The notes: generated from the letters alone by a model not told the origin. Positions 34,471-43,271 are shown, numbered from the stretch's first letter. The stretch: 64,000 nucleotides of DNA from Costertonia aggregata (GCF_013402795.1 NZ_CP058595.1:2203848-2267847), one strand, 5' to 3'. A program made the numbers and translations.

Positions 34471-34500
34471 TTTGATATATCTAACTTAAGGTTATCTTTA
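34471..34500 (+). promoter_or_regulatory. Bacteroidota promoter (-33 TTTG, -7 TATCTTTA) of the acylase gene
   Basis: TTTG at 34471-34474 is followed after 18 bp by TATCTTTA (34493-34500), one mismatch from TAnnTTTG. It ends 18 bp before the ATG at 34519. This is the most complete promoter match in the window. Confidence 0.5.
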
Positions 34501-34518
34501 AAACATAAATTTTTATTG

Positions 34519-36705
34519 ATGAGATATATCGTTTTTTCAGTTTTTTTGGTTTTTCTTTCATGCAGAACGGAGTCTCAAACTTCTGTTGAGGTAGATTACA
34601 GCACATTATCTCTTGAACAAAAGGCCAAAAGGGTCACCATTCATAGGGATGATTTTGGAGTGCCCCACATTTATGGACAAACGGATGCTGATGCTGTTTT
34701 TGGTCTGTTATATGCCCAATGCGAAGATGACTTCAACCGTGTGGAACAAAATTATATTTGGGCCACGGGCCGTTTGGCAGAAGTTGAAGGGGTAGATGCT
34801 ATTTACAGTGATTTGCGGGCAAACCTTTTTATGACCGAAGAAGAAGCAAAAGCCAATTATGAAAAAAGTCCCCAATGGTTAAAAAAATTGTGCGATGCCT
34901 TTGCAGATGGCATCAACTACTATCTAAAGACACATCCGGAGGTCAAACCAAGGTTATTGACCCATTTTGAACCTTGGATGCCCATGTATTTTAGCGAAGG
35001 ATCCATAGGTGGCGATATAGAGCGTATACGTACCGATAAAATCAAGGCTTTTTATGAGAGCGATATGCAGATTCCCGAAGCCGAGGAATTTAAGATAAAG
35101 AAAGAAGAAGAGATGGCAGAGCCCCAAGGTTCTAACGGTATCGCTATTTCTGGAGATTTGACCCGTTCGGGCAACGCCATGTTGCTCATCAACCCGCATA
35201 CATCATTTTATTTTCGGGGCGAAGTCCATGTAGTTTCAGAAGAAGGCCTTAATGCTTATGGAGCGGTGACCTGGGGGCAGTTTTTTGTGTATCAGGGATT
35301 TAATGAAAAAACAGGCTGGATGCATACCTCTACCTATACCGATGTCATGGATGAGTTCAAGGAAACTATTGTAAAGATGAACGACAAACTCTTATATAGG
35401 TACGGGGAAGAGTTGCGCCCAGTGGAAAGTTCCGAAATTATTCTAAAGTACAAAGATGGTGATTCCATAAAACAAAAAACATTTTCTGCCTACAGAACCC
35501 ATCATGGCCCAATAACCCATATGGAAAATGGGCAATGGACAGCCTCTGCCATGATGTGGGAACCCATAAAGGCTTTGGAGCAATCGTTTGTGAGAACAAA
35601 AAAAGAGGGCTACAAAGGCTTCAGGGAGATGATGGATATCCGAACCAATTCCTCCAATAACACGGTCTATGCCGATGCGGAAGGAAATATCGCTTACTTT
35701 CATGGCAATTTTGTTCCGAAACGTGATGTTGCGTTTGATTATTCCGAACCTGTTGATGGCAGTGACCCCAAGACCGATTGGCAAGGGCTGCACACCGTAG
35801 ACGAGAACATACTCATTTTAAACCCTGAAAATGGGTGGATACAAAATTGCAATTCTACACCTTACACAGCTGCATCGGAATTTAGTCCCAAAAAAGAGGA
35901 CTATCCCAATTACATGTCCATTGATCGGGAGAATTTTAGGGGCGTTCATGCTATCGGACTTTTGAAGGACAAAAAGAATTTTACCTTAGATGGACTTATA
36001 GATTTGGCGCACGACCCCTATTTGCCCGCTTTTGAAGCCTTAATTCCCGGATTGATAAAGGCGTACAATACATATGATGACAAAAACCCCAAACTTAGGG
36101 AAGCTATTAAGGTCCTTGAAAAGTGGGACTATAGAACATCAAAAGAATCTGTTGCAATGACCCTGGCACATTTTTATGGAACCCGGTTTTATCAAGAAGG
36201 GATGTATCCCAAAGGTTTATCACCTATGCAGCGATTTCAGCATTGGGGCAAAAACCCGAGACAACACCTTGGAATCTTTGAAAAAACAATCAATCAACTT
36301 ATCAGTGATTTTGGTACTTGGGAGATGCCTTGGGGCGAAGTAAACCGGTATCAAAGATTAAACGGAGATATTCGCCAACCTTTTGATGATACTAAACCAA
36401 GCATTGCTATTGGTTTTGCATCGGGTCGTTGGGGCGCTTTGGCCGCCTATGGCGCACGATACAATAATGACACCAAAAAAATATACGGTACACGGGGCAA
36501 CAGTTTTGTAGCTGCTGTGGAGTTTGGTGAAAGGGTAAAAGCTAAGACCATTTTAGCGGGTGGTCAAAGCGGTGACCCCAACTCTCCTCATTTTGATGAT
36601 CAAATTCAAAGGTATGCCGATGTACAATGGAAAGACGTGCCGTATTATAAATCAGATGTTTTAAAAAGGGCGAAAGAAACCTACATTCCGGGACAACGAA
36701 AATAA
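34519..36705 (+). CDS. Penicillin-amidase/AHL-acylase-family Ntn hydrolase lipoprotein
   Basis: A 728-residue acylase taken from the ATG at 34519 (a TTG lies one codon earlier). The lipoprotein signal is FLVFLSC. Penicillin-acylase-type proteins self-cleave before a Ser, which becomes the nucleophile: S205 in PQGSNGIAISG. Alpha-chain motif: VTIHRDDFGVPHIYG. Beta-chain motifs: LLINPHTSFYFRGEVHVV, FNEKTGWMHTSTYTDVMDEF, NSSNNTVYADAEGNIAYFHG and YGTRGNSFVAAVEFGERV. The substrate may be a penicillin, N-acyl-homoserine lactone, acylated peptide or lipid; it cannot be told from sequence. The lipid anchor implies action in the periplasm or at the cell surface. A promoter match lies directly upstream. 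Confidence 0.88.
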   Translation: MRYIVFSVFLVFLSCRTESQTSVEVDYSTLSLEQKAKRVTIHRDDFGVPHIYGQTDADAVFGLLYAQCEDDFNRVEQNYIWATGRLAEVEGVDAIYSDLRANLFMTEEEAKANYEKSPQWLKKLCDAFADGINYYLKTHPEVKPRLLTHFEPWMPMYFSEGSIGGDIERIRTDKIKAFYESDMQIPEAEEFKIKKEEEMAEPQGSNGIAISGDLTRSGNAMLLINPHTSFYFRGEVHVVSEEGLNAYGAVTWGQFFVYQGFNEKTGWMHTSTYTDVMDEFKETIVKMNDKLLYRYGEELRPVESSEIILKYKDGDSIKQKTFSAYRTHHGPITHMENGQWTASAMMWEPIKALEQSFVRTKKEGYKGFREMMDIRTNSSNNTVYADAEGNIAYFHGNFVPKRDVAFDYSEPVDGSDPKTDWQGLHTVDENILILNPENGWIQNCNSTPYTAASEFSPKKEDYPNYMSIDRENFRGVHAIGLLKDKKNFTLDGLIDLAHDPYLPAFEALIPGLIKAYNTYDDKNPKLREAIKVLEKWDYRTSKESVAMTLAHFYGTRFYQEGMYPKGLSPMQRFQHWGKNPRQHLGIFEKTINQLISDFGTWEMPWGEVNRYQRLNGDIRQPFDDTKPSIAIGFASGRWGALAAYGARYNNDTKKIYGTRGNSFVAAVEFGERVKAKTILAGGQSGDPNSPHFDDQIQRYADVQWKDVPYYKSDVLKRAKETYIPGQRK

Positions 36706-36752
36706 TATTTGGAATATTACGTTGCTGTTAGAGATATTTTAATCTAAACGCA

Positions 36753-37241
36753 ATGAGGAAGTTCATATATTTTCTGGCCGCGACTTTATTTTTTGCCTGT
36801 GGTCCGAGCGAATACCCTAAAATACCTTTGAATCAGCTCGATTCCGTTTTGGTAGCTCAAAGCGAATTGATACGTAACGATTTCTTACGGCTACACTCCA
36901 CAGATGCAGGTTTTAAGGAGTTTGTAACCTCAGACTATATAACGCCGTTGGTACGCGGCTATTTTTTATTTTCAGGCGTACCCGATTTGATACGGTATGA
37001 ATTGGGCGAGATCAAATCTTTGAAGCTTTTTGAGGTGGTGGACAAGGGATTGGTGAAAACAATGCGCTACAAATTGGAGACCACACTGCATTCAGATGAA
37101 TTCATTGAGTTCTCATACGATATCAATCAAAAATATAGAGTGGCCAAGATGTCACTGGTAGTTCCCAACAACGGGAGGTCTACTTTGAAAAAGGAATACA
37201 TCAATCTTTTTTCAGATGATATTGCGACAATGACACAATAA
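36753..37241 (+). CDS. Putative lipoprotein of unknown function
   Basis: A 162-residue protein with a lipoprotein signal (LAATLFFAC|GPSEYP). The rest is a mixed alpha/beta domain (about 30-155) with no motif I recognise. It lies 47 bp after the acylase gene on the same strand and is probably co-transcribed, so an envelope role related to the acylase is possible. It converges with the next gene with a 5-bp gap. Confidence 0.6.
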   Translation: MRKFIYFLAATLFFACGPSEYPKIPLNQLDSVLVAQSELIRNDFLRLHSTDAGFKEFVTSDYITPLVRGYFLFSGVPDLIRYELGEIKSLKLFEVVDKGLVKTMRYKLETTLHSDEFIEFSYDINQKYRVAKMSLVVPNNGRSTLKKEYINLFSDDIATMTQ

Positions 37242-37246
37242 CATAA

Positions 37247-37894
37247 TCAGTCTTTGACCACAATCAAAGAAGCTTTGGAACCTTGTGATAAAAGCCATTT
37301 GTTGGAATAAATAAGTTCACCCTTGTCATCGTAAACGTTTATCTGTGCCGTATTGGGAGAGGAAGACCCTTCATTGAGTGCCTCAAATTCTATACGGTTG
37401 AAACCCGAATCCAAATCAATGTTCACACCTTTAAAAGCCCCGGTCAAAAGGATGTTGGGGTCGGCCACTTTTCCATTGATATAAATTTTTACCCGGTCGC
37501 CGTCAACATATTCATGGTCTCGGCAGACCACACCAATGAATTTAGCGTTACTGCGCACATCGCCCAGATATTGGTTTCCAAAATGCTGGCCCGATTCCCC
37601 ACCAGATTCCAAAGGTCCAATTTTTGGGTCTATTTTTAATCCATGGCCCGCTTGTACCAATTCTTTTTGATCAAGCATATTAATGGTCTTTTTGTTCAAT
37701 TGGTCTTTGATGGGAGTATTTGGTTTTATCTCAAAAACCGATGGAAGTTTTAAAGCAGTGCCTTTAGGGTCTTTTTTGATATCCAAATCGTTTTTACGGT
37801 CTATCTTGAGCGGCTTGGCTTTAGGAATGTCCTCTTGTGCTATACCTATAAAGCATAACATGAAAAAGCAAACAGGTAAAATTAGGTTCCTCAT
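37247..37894 (-). CDS. Secreted protein of unknown function
   Basis: A 215-residue protein from the ATG at 37894, which begins a good signal peptide (MRNLILPVCFFMLCFIGIAQ). The frame is open much further upstream, but that stretch is basic and unlike protein, so it is left out. The mature part begins with a Lys/Asp-rich segment (about 24-70). It ends in a beta-sandwich-like domain (about 100-215; VDGDRVKIYINGKVADPNIL, INLDSG-like turn, FNRIEFEALNEGSSSPNTAQ, KASLIVVKD) reminiscent of flavobacterial secreted proteins. I cannot assign a function. Confidence 0.65.
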   Translation of the reverse strand: MRNLILPVCFFMLCFIGIAQEDIPKAKPLKIDRKNDLDIKKDPKGTALKLPSVFEIKPNTPIKDQLNKKTINMLDQKELVQAGHGLKIDPKIGPLESGGESGQHFGNQYLGDVRSNAKFIGVVCRDHEYVDGDRVKIYINGKVADPNILLTGAFKGVNIDLDSGFNRIEFEALNEGSSSPNTAQINVYDDKGELIYSNKWLLSQGSKASLIVVKD

Positions 37895-38249
37895 CTTTGG
37901 GATTGATAGTCGTAACACTTTATTAAAGATAACAAATACCCTGCCATAGGGTTTTAATTTGCTGTTAAAATCCCTAAAAATCGATGAAAATATCCGTACT
38001 ATAAAATGTATAATGGGATGGAAATAAACCGGATTTTGAATCAACTCCAAGTTCTTTCTAAATATCCAATAAAGTTTTGATGCATTATTTGATTGATATC
38101 TTTTGAGGAATACCCTCTTTTTCCGACAAGTTTGGAATTTTTTGTAAATCGGAAATGGTATCGAGATCATTCGGACATTGTTCCGTCCTAAAACTATTCC
38201 AAATCGGCACCGGTCATCCAAACATGCAAGGTAATATTATATGTACATG
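37895..38249 (-). other. Intergenic region, 355 bp, with a weak promoter element
   Basis: No gene is supported here; the open frame is non-protein-like. TATCTTTA on the leftward strand (37931-37924) is one mismatch from TAnnTTTG and lies 30 bp before the secreted-protein start. No terminator hairpin with a T-run was seen after the D-threonine aldolase-like gene. Confidence 0.4.
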
Positions 38250-39362
38250 TTAGATGGTTATCTTTTGATTGCGTGCCGCTACTTTCCAGGTGCCGGTCAT
38301 TTTACCATCGGCTACGGTAACGAGCTCTTCATATTTTGCGACAGTTGGGCAAATATGCATGGGTATGGCATAAAAACTATCCCCGATTTCATAAAGACTG
38401 TCATCGGTGACCTTGACCATTAGGTGTTCTTCACTTTGGCCTATTTGTTCGCTGTTTTCCAAACCGAGTATCTTAACCCGGGGAAAACCCATTTCAGGAG
38501 CGATGGATTTATGGCCTATGTCAAAACAAACGATATTTTTTGCTGGTTTGCTTATAATACGTGTAAATAAAACGGCTGCATGTAGAAAAGACATATCCGG
38601 GAACAATTCTTCATAACGAGCATCCCAAAGTAACGTAGTGCCGGGGCTAGTGTCTACCTCCGTTCTTTTTGCATGAACGGGGAACGACGGGGAACCGCCC
38701 GCTATAATGTCCGGTACGGTAATCCCTTTTCTTTTTATAGCTTCTTTTAAGGCATATACCTTGTCGAAAGCAGCATTGCAGGCCTTGGTGCGTTCATCAA
38801 CATCTTTATTCCTGATATGGCCATCGTAGGCGTGTAGACCCCTAGCATGAATATTGGGATGCTTCTCCATGGAATAATATAGGGCTACCGCATTTTCGTC
38901 CGGAATACATCCGGTGCGGTTCATACCTGAGTTGATGTCGAGGTAAAGATTGGCCAAAACTTCTTTTTTTGAAGCCATCGATGCAATTTTTTCTAAGGTC
39001 TTTGGGTTGTCGACCAAGGTAGAGAAGTGTGATGAGGTATACTTTTCCATCAGCTTAAAAAATCGATCGATATTTGCTCCCACAGGTTGCATTGCCAACA
39101 GAACGTCTCTAGCACCGCATTGTCCCAATAATTCGGCTTCGGCAATGGTCGCACACTTGAATTTTTGAATACCGTGCCTTTGTTGCATTTGAACGATTTC
39201 TGCAGTTTTGTGCGTTTTTATATGGGGGCGCAGTCGGGAAACACTCCCGGCCACTGAAACCATGGTCCTGATATTGTCTTCTATCCTTTCTGGGTATACC
39301 AATAAAGATGGAGAGATTATAGCTTCGTCGTTTTCAACTTTATACCAGTTTGATGTATCCAT
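38250..39362 (-). CDS. D-threonine aldolase/D-serine dehydratase-like PLP enzyme
   Basis: A 370-residue fold-type III PLP enzyme (alanine-racemase-like barrel). The cofactor lysine lies in RPHIKTHKT (about 45-53). LYLDINSGMNRTG and ARGLHAYDGHIR line the barrel, and the C-terminal metal pair is H and C in MHICPTVAKYEE. This combination is that of D-threonine aldolases and eukaryotic-type D-serine dehydratases (DSD1), which act on D-hydroxy-amino acids with a divalent metal. It is the last gene of a GntP-RidA-aldolase operon. Deciding between aldolase and dehydratase is not possible from sequence. Confidence 0.85.
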   Translation of the reverse strand: MDTSNWYKVENDEAIISPSLLVYPERIEDNIRTMVSVAGSVSRLRPHIKTHKTAEIVQMQQRHGIQKFKCATIAEAELLGQCGARDVLLAMQPVGANIDRFFKLMEKYTSSHFSTLVDNPKTLEKIASMASKKEVLANLYLDINSGMNRTGCIPDENAVALYYSMEKHPNIHARGLHAYDGHIRNKDVDERTKACNAAFDKVYALKEAIKRKGITVPDIIAGGSPSFPVHAKRTEVDTSPGTTLLWDARYEELFPDMSFLHAAVLFTRIISKPAKNIVCFDIGHKSIAPEMGFPRVKILGLENSEQIGQSEEHLMVKVTDDSLYEIGDSFYAIPMHICPTVAKYEELVTVADGKMTGTWKVAARNQKITI

Positions 39363-39371
39363 AATCTTATT

Positions 39372-39836
39372 TTAATGGTGAAGCTCGAACATAGCTTCTA
39401 TTTCAACGGCCACTTGACCGGGTAACACCATACCTACGGCACTACGGACACCGACACCGTTATCGGATCCAAAAACATCGGACATTAATTCACTAAAACC
39501 GTTGATGACCAAAGGTTGGTCGCTGAAATCCGGGGTACAGTTGACCATTCCCAAGGTCTTTACCAAGCGTTTTATACGGTCTATATCCCCAAAATGAGCA
39601 GTAATGGTCGCGAACATGGTTAATGCAACTTGACGTGCCGCTTGTTTTCCCTGTTCCAGTGTAAGGTCATCACCAATACGCCCGGTAAAAAACGAACCAT
39701 CTTTTAACATAGGCCCCTGCCCGGAAACATATAAAAAATTATCTACGACCAATGTAGGCTTATAAAGGCCTGCCGGAGCTGGGGCGGGCGGTAGAACCAA
39801 TCCCAGTTCCTCTATTTTTTTTGAAGGCAATTTCAT
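39372..39836 (-). CDS. RidA/YjgF-family protein
   Basis: A 154-residue protein, started at ATG 39836 (MKLPSKKIEELGLVLPPAPA). The frame is open to 39893, but the added residues (MSNNDIHPYK...) precede the normal family start. It has the domain core LYVSGQGPMLKDG and FFTGRIGDDLT, then VGVRSAVGMVLPGQVAVEIEAMFELH at the trimer cleft; the Arg of VRSAVG is the usual substrate-binding residue. RidA proteins hydrolyse reactive enamine/imine intermediates released by PLP enzymes such as serine/threonine dehydratases. It sits 9 bases before the PLP enzyme gene, which fits that role well. Confidence 0.9.
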   Translation of the reverse strand: MKLPSKKIEELGLVLPPAPAPAGLYKPTLVVDNFLYVSGQGPMLKDGSFFTGRIGDDLTLEQGKQAARQVALTMFATITAHFGDIDRIKRLVKTLGMVNCTPDFSDQPLVINGFSELMSDVFGSDNGVGVRSAVGMVLPGQVAVEIEAMFELHH

Positions 39837-39922
39837 TTTGATGCATTTATCGATTACTATAGTTTTATATGGATGAATATCGTTGTTACTCAATCAACTC
39901 CTCTATTATGGGCTTTGACACA

Positions 39923-41239
39923 TCATACAAATTGATTTAAAACCAATACACCCAAAAGTCCCATAATTCCGACCGTGGTTTCCATGACCGTCCAAGTTTT
40001 CAAAGTGTCCTTTACCGATAGGTTAAAATACTCTTTATAGAGCCAAAACCCACTATCGTTTACATGCGAAAGCATAAGACTTCCCGAGCCTATGGCCAAT
40101 ACCATAAGTTCCGGGCTTACTCCTGAGCTGCTTAACAGGGGCAGGGCTATTCCTGCCGCGGTTAACCCGGCAACTGTTGCCGAGCCCACACAAGCCCTAA
40201 TCACGGTAGCAATGAGCCATGCCAAAATCAATGGTGAAACCGAAGACCCTTGCAGTAGCGCTCCGATATATTCGCTTACGCCACTATCTATCAATACCTG
40301 TTTTAGTGCTCCTGCACCGGCAATAATCAACAATACCATCGTAATCCCCGATACAGCGTTGGATACAGAGTTCATGACATCGGTCATTTTTCTTCCCCTG
40401 GCCAGTCCCAATGTATAAATGGCGACCAATACGGACAGCAACATGGCTATGACCGGATTGCCCAAAATCGAGGTTGTTTTTTTTATCGGATTATCTTCGG
40501 ATAATATAATATTGACCAATGAAGCAATACCGATCAAGATTACCGGTAGCAAAGCCGTAATGATACTAACGGATGTGCTTGGCATTTCCTCATCCGATAA
40601 TATCTTGGGATTTAAAAATTCTTTTAACGGCGTAGCCTGAATATTTTTTATGGTACGGGAGAATAAAGGCCCTGCAACTATAATGGCGGGTATGGCAACT
40701 ATGATGCCATATAAAAGGGTCTTTCCGATATCGGCTTTGAACATCACCGCTATTCCCGTTGGTGCCGGATGCGGGGGCAAGTAACCATGGGTTACCGAAA
40801 GTGATGCCAACATGGGCAGACCTACGTAAATAAGAGGAAGTCCCGTTGTGGCGGCAACCGTAAACACCAATGGAATCAAGATTACGAAACCAACTGTATA
40901 AAACATGGGAATACCGACTATGAAACCAGTCAGAACCACAGCCCATTGTATATTTTTTTTACCAAATTTATCGACCAACTTTGTGGTAATACGCTGTGCC
41001 GCGCCGCTATCGGCGACCAATTTTCCTAGCATGGCACCCAAACCCAATATCATGATAAGGCCACCCAACGTGCTTCCAAGGCCGGATTGTATTGAATCAA
41101 CAACCTTTAGAAAATCCATCCCCTCGGCGACCCCTACAAGTAAAGAGACGATGATAAATGAAATAAATGCATTGAGCTTAAATTTGGCGATCAGCAGAAA
41201 AAGTAAAACAATACCTGCAACTACAATGACAAGGGGCAT
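39923..41239 (-). CDS. GntP-family permease (gluconate/D-serine type)
   Basis: A 438-residue polytopic inner-membrane symporter with about 12 hydrophobic segments. Family landmarks are GSTLGGLIMILGLGAMLGKL (about 53-72), FIVGIPMFYTVGFVILIPLV, LSVTHGYLPPHPAPTGIAVM (about 145-165) and the C-terminal SHVNDSGFWLYKEYF. The GntP family includes gluconate permeases and the D-serine permease DsdX. The downstream RidA and D-threonine aldolase-like enzyme favour a D-hydroxy-amino-acid over a sugar acid as substrate. A -7 promoter element lies 64 bp upstream. Confidence 0.9.
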   Translation of the reverse strand: MPLVIVVAGIVLLFLLIAKFKLNAFISFIIVSLLVGVAEGMDFLKVVDSIQSGLGSTLGGLIMILGLGAMLGKLVADSGAAQRITTKLVDKFGKKNIQWAVVLTGFIVGIPMFYTVGFVILIPLVFTVAATTGLPLIYVGLPMLASLSVTHGYLPPHPAPTGIAVMFKADIGKTLLYGIIVAIPAIIVAGPLFSRTIKNIQATPLKEFLNPKILSDEEMPSTSVSIITALLPVILIGIASLVNIILSEDNPIKKTTSILGNPVIAMLLSVLVAIYTLGLARGRKMTDVMNSVSNAVSGITMVLLIIAGAGALKQVLIDSGVSEYIGALLQGSSVSPLILAWLIATVIRACVGSATVAGLTAAGIALPLLSSSGVSPELMVLAIGSGSLMLSHVNDSGFWLYKEYFNLSVKDTLKTWTVMETTVGIMGLLGVLVLNQFV

Positions 41240-41599
41240 AGGTTGGTTTTAAAATAGGTCTTAAATATACAATTTTAGTTTGCTTTATTTTGGATAGCAC
41301 ATCAAAGATAGCTTAAGCGCACAACCGTCATTTTAATTAGTATTTTAAATTTGGCAGAACTATCATTTGAGAATTTCCTGGTTTCATCTTGGTAGTGTGA
41401 TAAGCATAAAAAATTATACCAATAGTATATCAACATTATATTCTTTCAAAATAGACAACGGGTCATATCAATCAAATCAAACTAATTTTGGATACAGCTA
41501 AGGCAGTCATAAAGCATAGTTTACTTTTGGGGACAAATACATAAAGTATAATTTATAACCATACTTTTTTAATCGATTACATTAACGACTAAAAATTAA
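41240..41599. other. Divergent intergenic region, 360 bp
   Basis: No protein gene or RNA was recognised. It carries a leftward -7 element for the permease operon (41310-41303) and a rightward TACTTTTG (41522-41529) 71 bp before the Pmp3-like gene. The rest is AT-rich with no clear operator. Confidence 0.5.
41303..41310 (-). promoter_or_regulatory. -7 promoter element of the GntP-RidA-aldolase operon
   Basis: Leftward TATCTTTG is an exact TAnnTTTG match, 64 bp before the permease start. No -33 TTG at the right distance was found. Confidence 0.4.
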
Positions 41600-41755
41600 A
41601 TGATGTCTATCTTGACCATTATCTTAAATATTTTATTGCCGCCTTTAGCTGTTTTTTTAAAACACGGTGTAGGTACAACATTGCTTATCAGTATTTTGTT
41701 AACGATTTTAGGATGGCTGCCTGGGGTTATCCATGCTTTTTTGGTTAATAATTAA
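41600..41755 (+). CDS. YqaE/Pmp3-family small membrane protein
   Basis: This 51-codon gene has all Pmp3/UPF0057 hallmarks. A first helix (SILTIILNILLPPLAVFLKH) leads to the glycine turn GVGTTL and a second helix (ISILLTILGWLPGVIHAFLV). The LLPPLAVFL and LGWLPGVIHA motifs are diagnostic. Members are two-helix inner-membrane peptides induced by salt, cold or membrane stress and affecting membrane potential in yeast; a general envelope-stress role is likely. The first two codons are both ATG (41600 and 41603); one Met at 41603 would give the usual MSIL start. It is too small to be noticed by length-limited gene finding. Confidence 0.92.
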   Translation: MMSILTIILNILLPPLAVFLKHGVGTTLLISILLTILGWLPGVIHAFLVNN

Positions 41756-41758
41756 CAT

Positions 41759-41775
41759 CCCCTTTATGAAAAGGG
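41759..41775 (+). terminator. Hairpin after the Pmp3-like gene
   Basis: CCCTTT-ATGA-AAAGGG forms a perfect 6-bp stem (41760-41775) right after the stop codon at 41755. There is no T-run after it, so it is a weak terminator or transcript-end stabiliser. Confidence 0.35.
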
Positions 41776-41790
41776 CATAGTAGGGCACGC

Positions 41791-41798
41791 TATATTTG
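41791..41798 (+). promoter_or_regulatory. -7 promoter element before the PepSY-like gene
   Basis: TATATTTG is an exact TAnnTTTG match ending 20 bp before the ATG at 41819, which suggests the gene is transcribed separately from the Pmp3-like gene. Confidence 0.45.
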
Positions 41799-41818
41799 TT
41801 TTATCAAAAAAGTATAAC

Positions 41819-42250
41819 ATGAAATTTTTTCTGAATGTTTTGTTTGCGTTGATTTCTTTGAATATGCTGAGCTGCCAAAGAGTAAAAAAATCAGACGTGC
41901 CTAAAGCGGTAAAAGCAACTTTTGAGGCAAAATACCCCGGTGAGGACGACCCGGACTGGAGGTTGGATCGTAACGATAATTTTGAATCCCATTTTAAAAT
42001 AAACGGCGAGCATTACAGGGCCGATTTTAGTCCCAATGGCAATTGGATAGAAACTGAGCGGAATATTAAAAAAAAGGAGCTGCCAAAGATAATCAGGGAA
42101 AAACTGAAATCAGATTATGACGATTACAAAATAGTTGAGATTGAGGTGGTCGACCATCATTCCAAAGGCATATTCTATGATGTAGAACTTAAGAAAGATG
42201 GTAAGAAACAAGATATTGAATTTACTATAAAAGGTGAGATAATCAATTGA
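41819..42250 (+). CDS. PepSY-like-domain lipoprotein
   Basis: A 143-residue protein with lipoprotein signal (ISLNMLSC). The rest is two copies of a PepSY-like (beta-lactamase-inhibitor-like) unit of about 60 residues. The first is VPKAVKATFEAKYPGEDDPD then FKINGEHYRADFSPNGNWIE; the second is LPKIIREKLKSDYDDYKIVE then YDVELKKDGKKQDIEFTIKG. Such proteins are frequent periplasmic proteins in Bacteroidota, with no settled function. It converges with the metallophosphoesterase gene after a 4-bp gap. Confidence 0.85.
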   Translation: MKFFLNVLFALISLNMLSCQRVKKSDVPKAVKATFEAKYPGEDDPDWRLDRNDNFESHFKINGEHYRADFSPNGNWIETERNIKKKELPKIIREKLKSDYDDYKIVEIEVVDHHSKGIFYDVELKKDGKKQDIEFTIKGEIIN

Positions 42251-42254
42251 GCAT

Positions 42255-43157
42255 CTATTCTTTTGCCCTAATATAATCTACCAATTTTTGTGGGCCTTCC
42301 AATAAAATTCTTACAACGCGCAACGTACCGTCTTCCGTTGTGGCAATTTGCCACTTGATCAATGATATTTTCCCGTTTTCAATTTCGATGCCGGTTATAC
42401 TTCTCGGGTGTACGCAACTGCCATCATTAAAAAAGGGAATATCCCCAGGTTCTGGAAACCGGGGCCTATGTGTATGGCCAGCAATCGTTATTTTTAAATC
42501 GTTCTTTAAAATCCATTTTTTGATTCGGCGTTCAACTTTTATCAGTTCCGTGTAGTTTTTAGCGGGACTCGTAGGGTCCGCAATACCCCAAACCTGCAAG
42601 GGTTTCCATAAAACACGTACCAAAAACCTTCCCCACCGCCAAAAGGTATAATTCCACCAATCTGCTTGGTGGCCGTGGGCCAAAAACAACTCTTGTTGGG
42701 TATCTTTATGTTTGAGTACTATGGCTTCATGGTAGGTTATGCCCTCAAAAAGGGCTTTGTCCTCTGCATCAATAGGTTCAAAATAACTGGAGAGGTGTTT
42801 TTTTACGTAACCTTTGTCTTTGTAGACCATGTCGTGATTGCCCCATATCATATGAAGCCTATTTTCCAAATGATATTGTCGCAAAAGTTTGAAAACATTT
42901 TTATGGGCCTCGAAAATGGATTCAAAATGAATATTCTCCCACAACTCGTCACCGTCACCTAGCTCACAGTACTGAAAACCCTCTAAATAGTAGTGTTTAA
43001 GGGCATGAAAATAAATGTTCCTATTATTGGCAAATTCATCGGCAAAACTATTGTCCCCTCTGTGGCAATCGCTAAAAAGTACAAACTTAGAAGTATCGTC
43101 AAATGGTATGATTTTAGCATTTTTATACGCTCTGGACAACCTAAAACTGGACGACAT
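42255..43157 (-). CDS. Cytoplasmic metallophosphoesterase
   Basis: A 300-residue calcineurin-like phosphoesterase. Metal-site motifs in order are LFSDCHRGDN (about 27-36), YCELGDGDELW (about 60-70), IWGNHDMVYK (about 104-113), FLAHGHQADWW and ITIAGHTHRPRFPE (about 220-235). There is no signal peptide. It resembles LpxH-like/UDP-diacylglucosamine-type and other sugar-nucleotide phosphoesterases in its HGHQADWW segment, but the substrate is not assignable. It is divergent from the GAF-protein gene. Confidence 0.88.
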   Translation of the reverse strand: MSSSFRLSRAYKNAKIIPFDDTSKFVLFSDCHRGDNSFADEFANNRNIYFHALKHYYLEGFQYCELGDGDELWENIHFESIFEAHKNVFKLLRQYHLENRLHMIWGNHDMVYKDKGYVKKHLSSYFEPIDAEDKALFEGITYHEAIVLKHKDTQQELFLAHGHQADWWNYTFWRWGRFLVRVLWKPLQVWGIADPTSPAKNYTELIKVERRIKKWILKNDLKITIAGHTHRPRFPEPGDIPFFNDGSCVHPRSITGIEIENGKISLIKWQIATTEDGTLRVVRILLEGPQKLVDYIRAKE

Positions 43158-43236
43158 CTTGTTTTTTTGTTAAATATCTTAAAAAAGCCCCGGTTTTTGG
43201 GCGTTTACTTTAACAAATTGCTGTAGTTAGTTTTTG

Positions 43237-43244
43237 TAACTTTG
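43237..43244 (+). promoter_or_regulatory. -7 promoter element of the GAF-protein gene
   Basis: TAACTTTG is an exact TAnnTTTG match. It overlaps a TTG that would otherwise be the upstream start of the next frame, and it ends 27 bp before the ATG at 43272, which settles that start. Confidence 0.5.
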
Positions 43245-43271
43245 TCCGCTTTTATACGTCTAAATACATAT

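Noticed and set aside
37895-38221. N-terminal extension of the secreted protein gene in the same frame
   Set aside because: The translation is basic, low in protein character, and precedes an excellent signal peptide starting at 37894.
43242-43271. TTG start for the GAF protein
   Set aside because: The TTG is part of a -7 promoter element (TAACTTTG), so it cannot lie within the transcript as a start.
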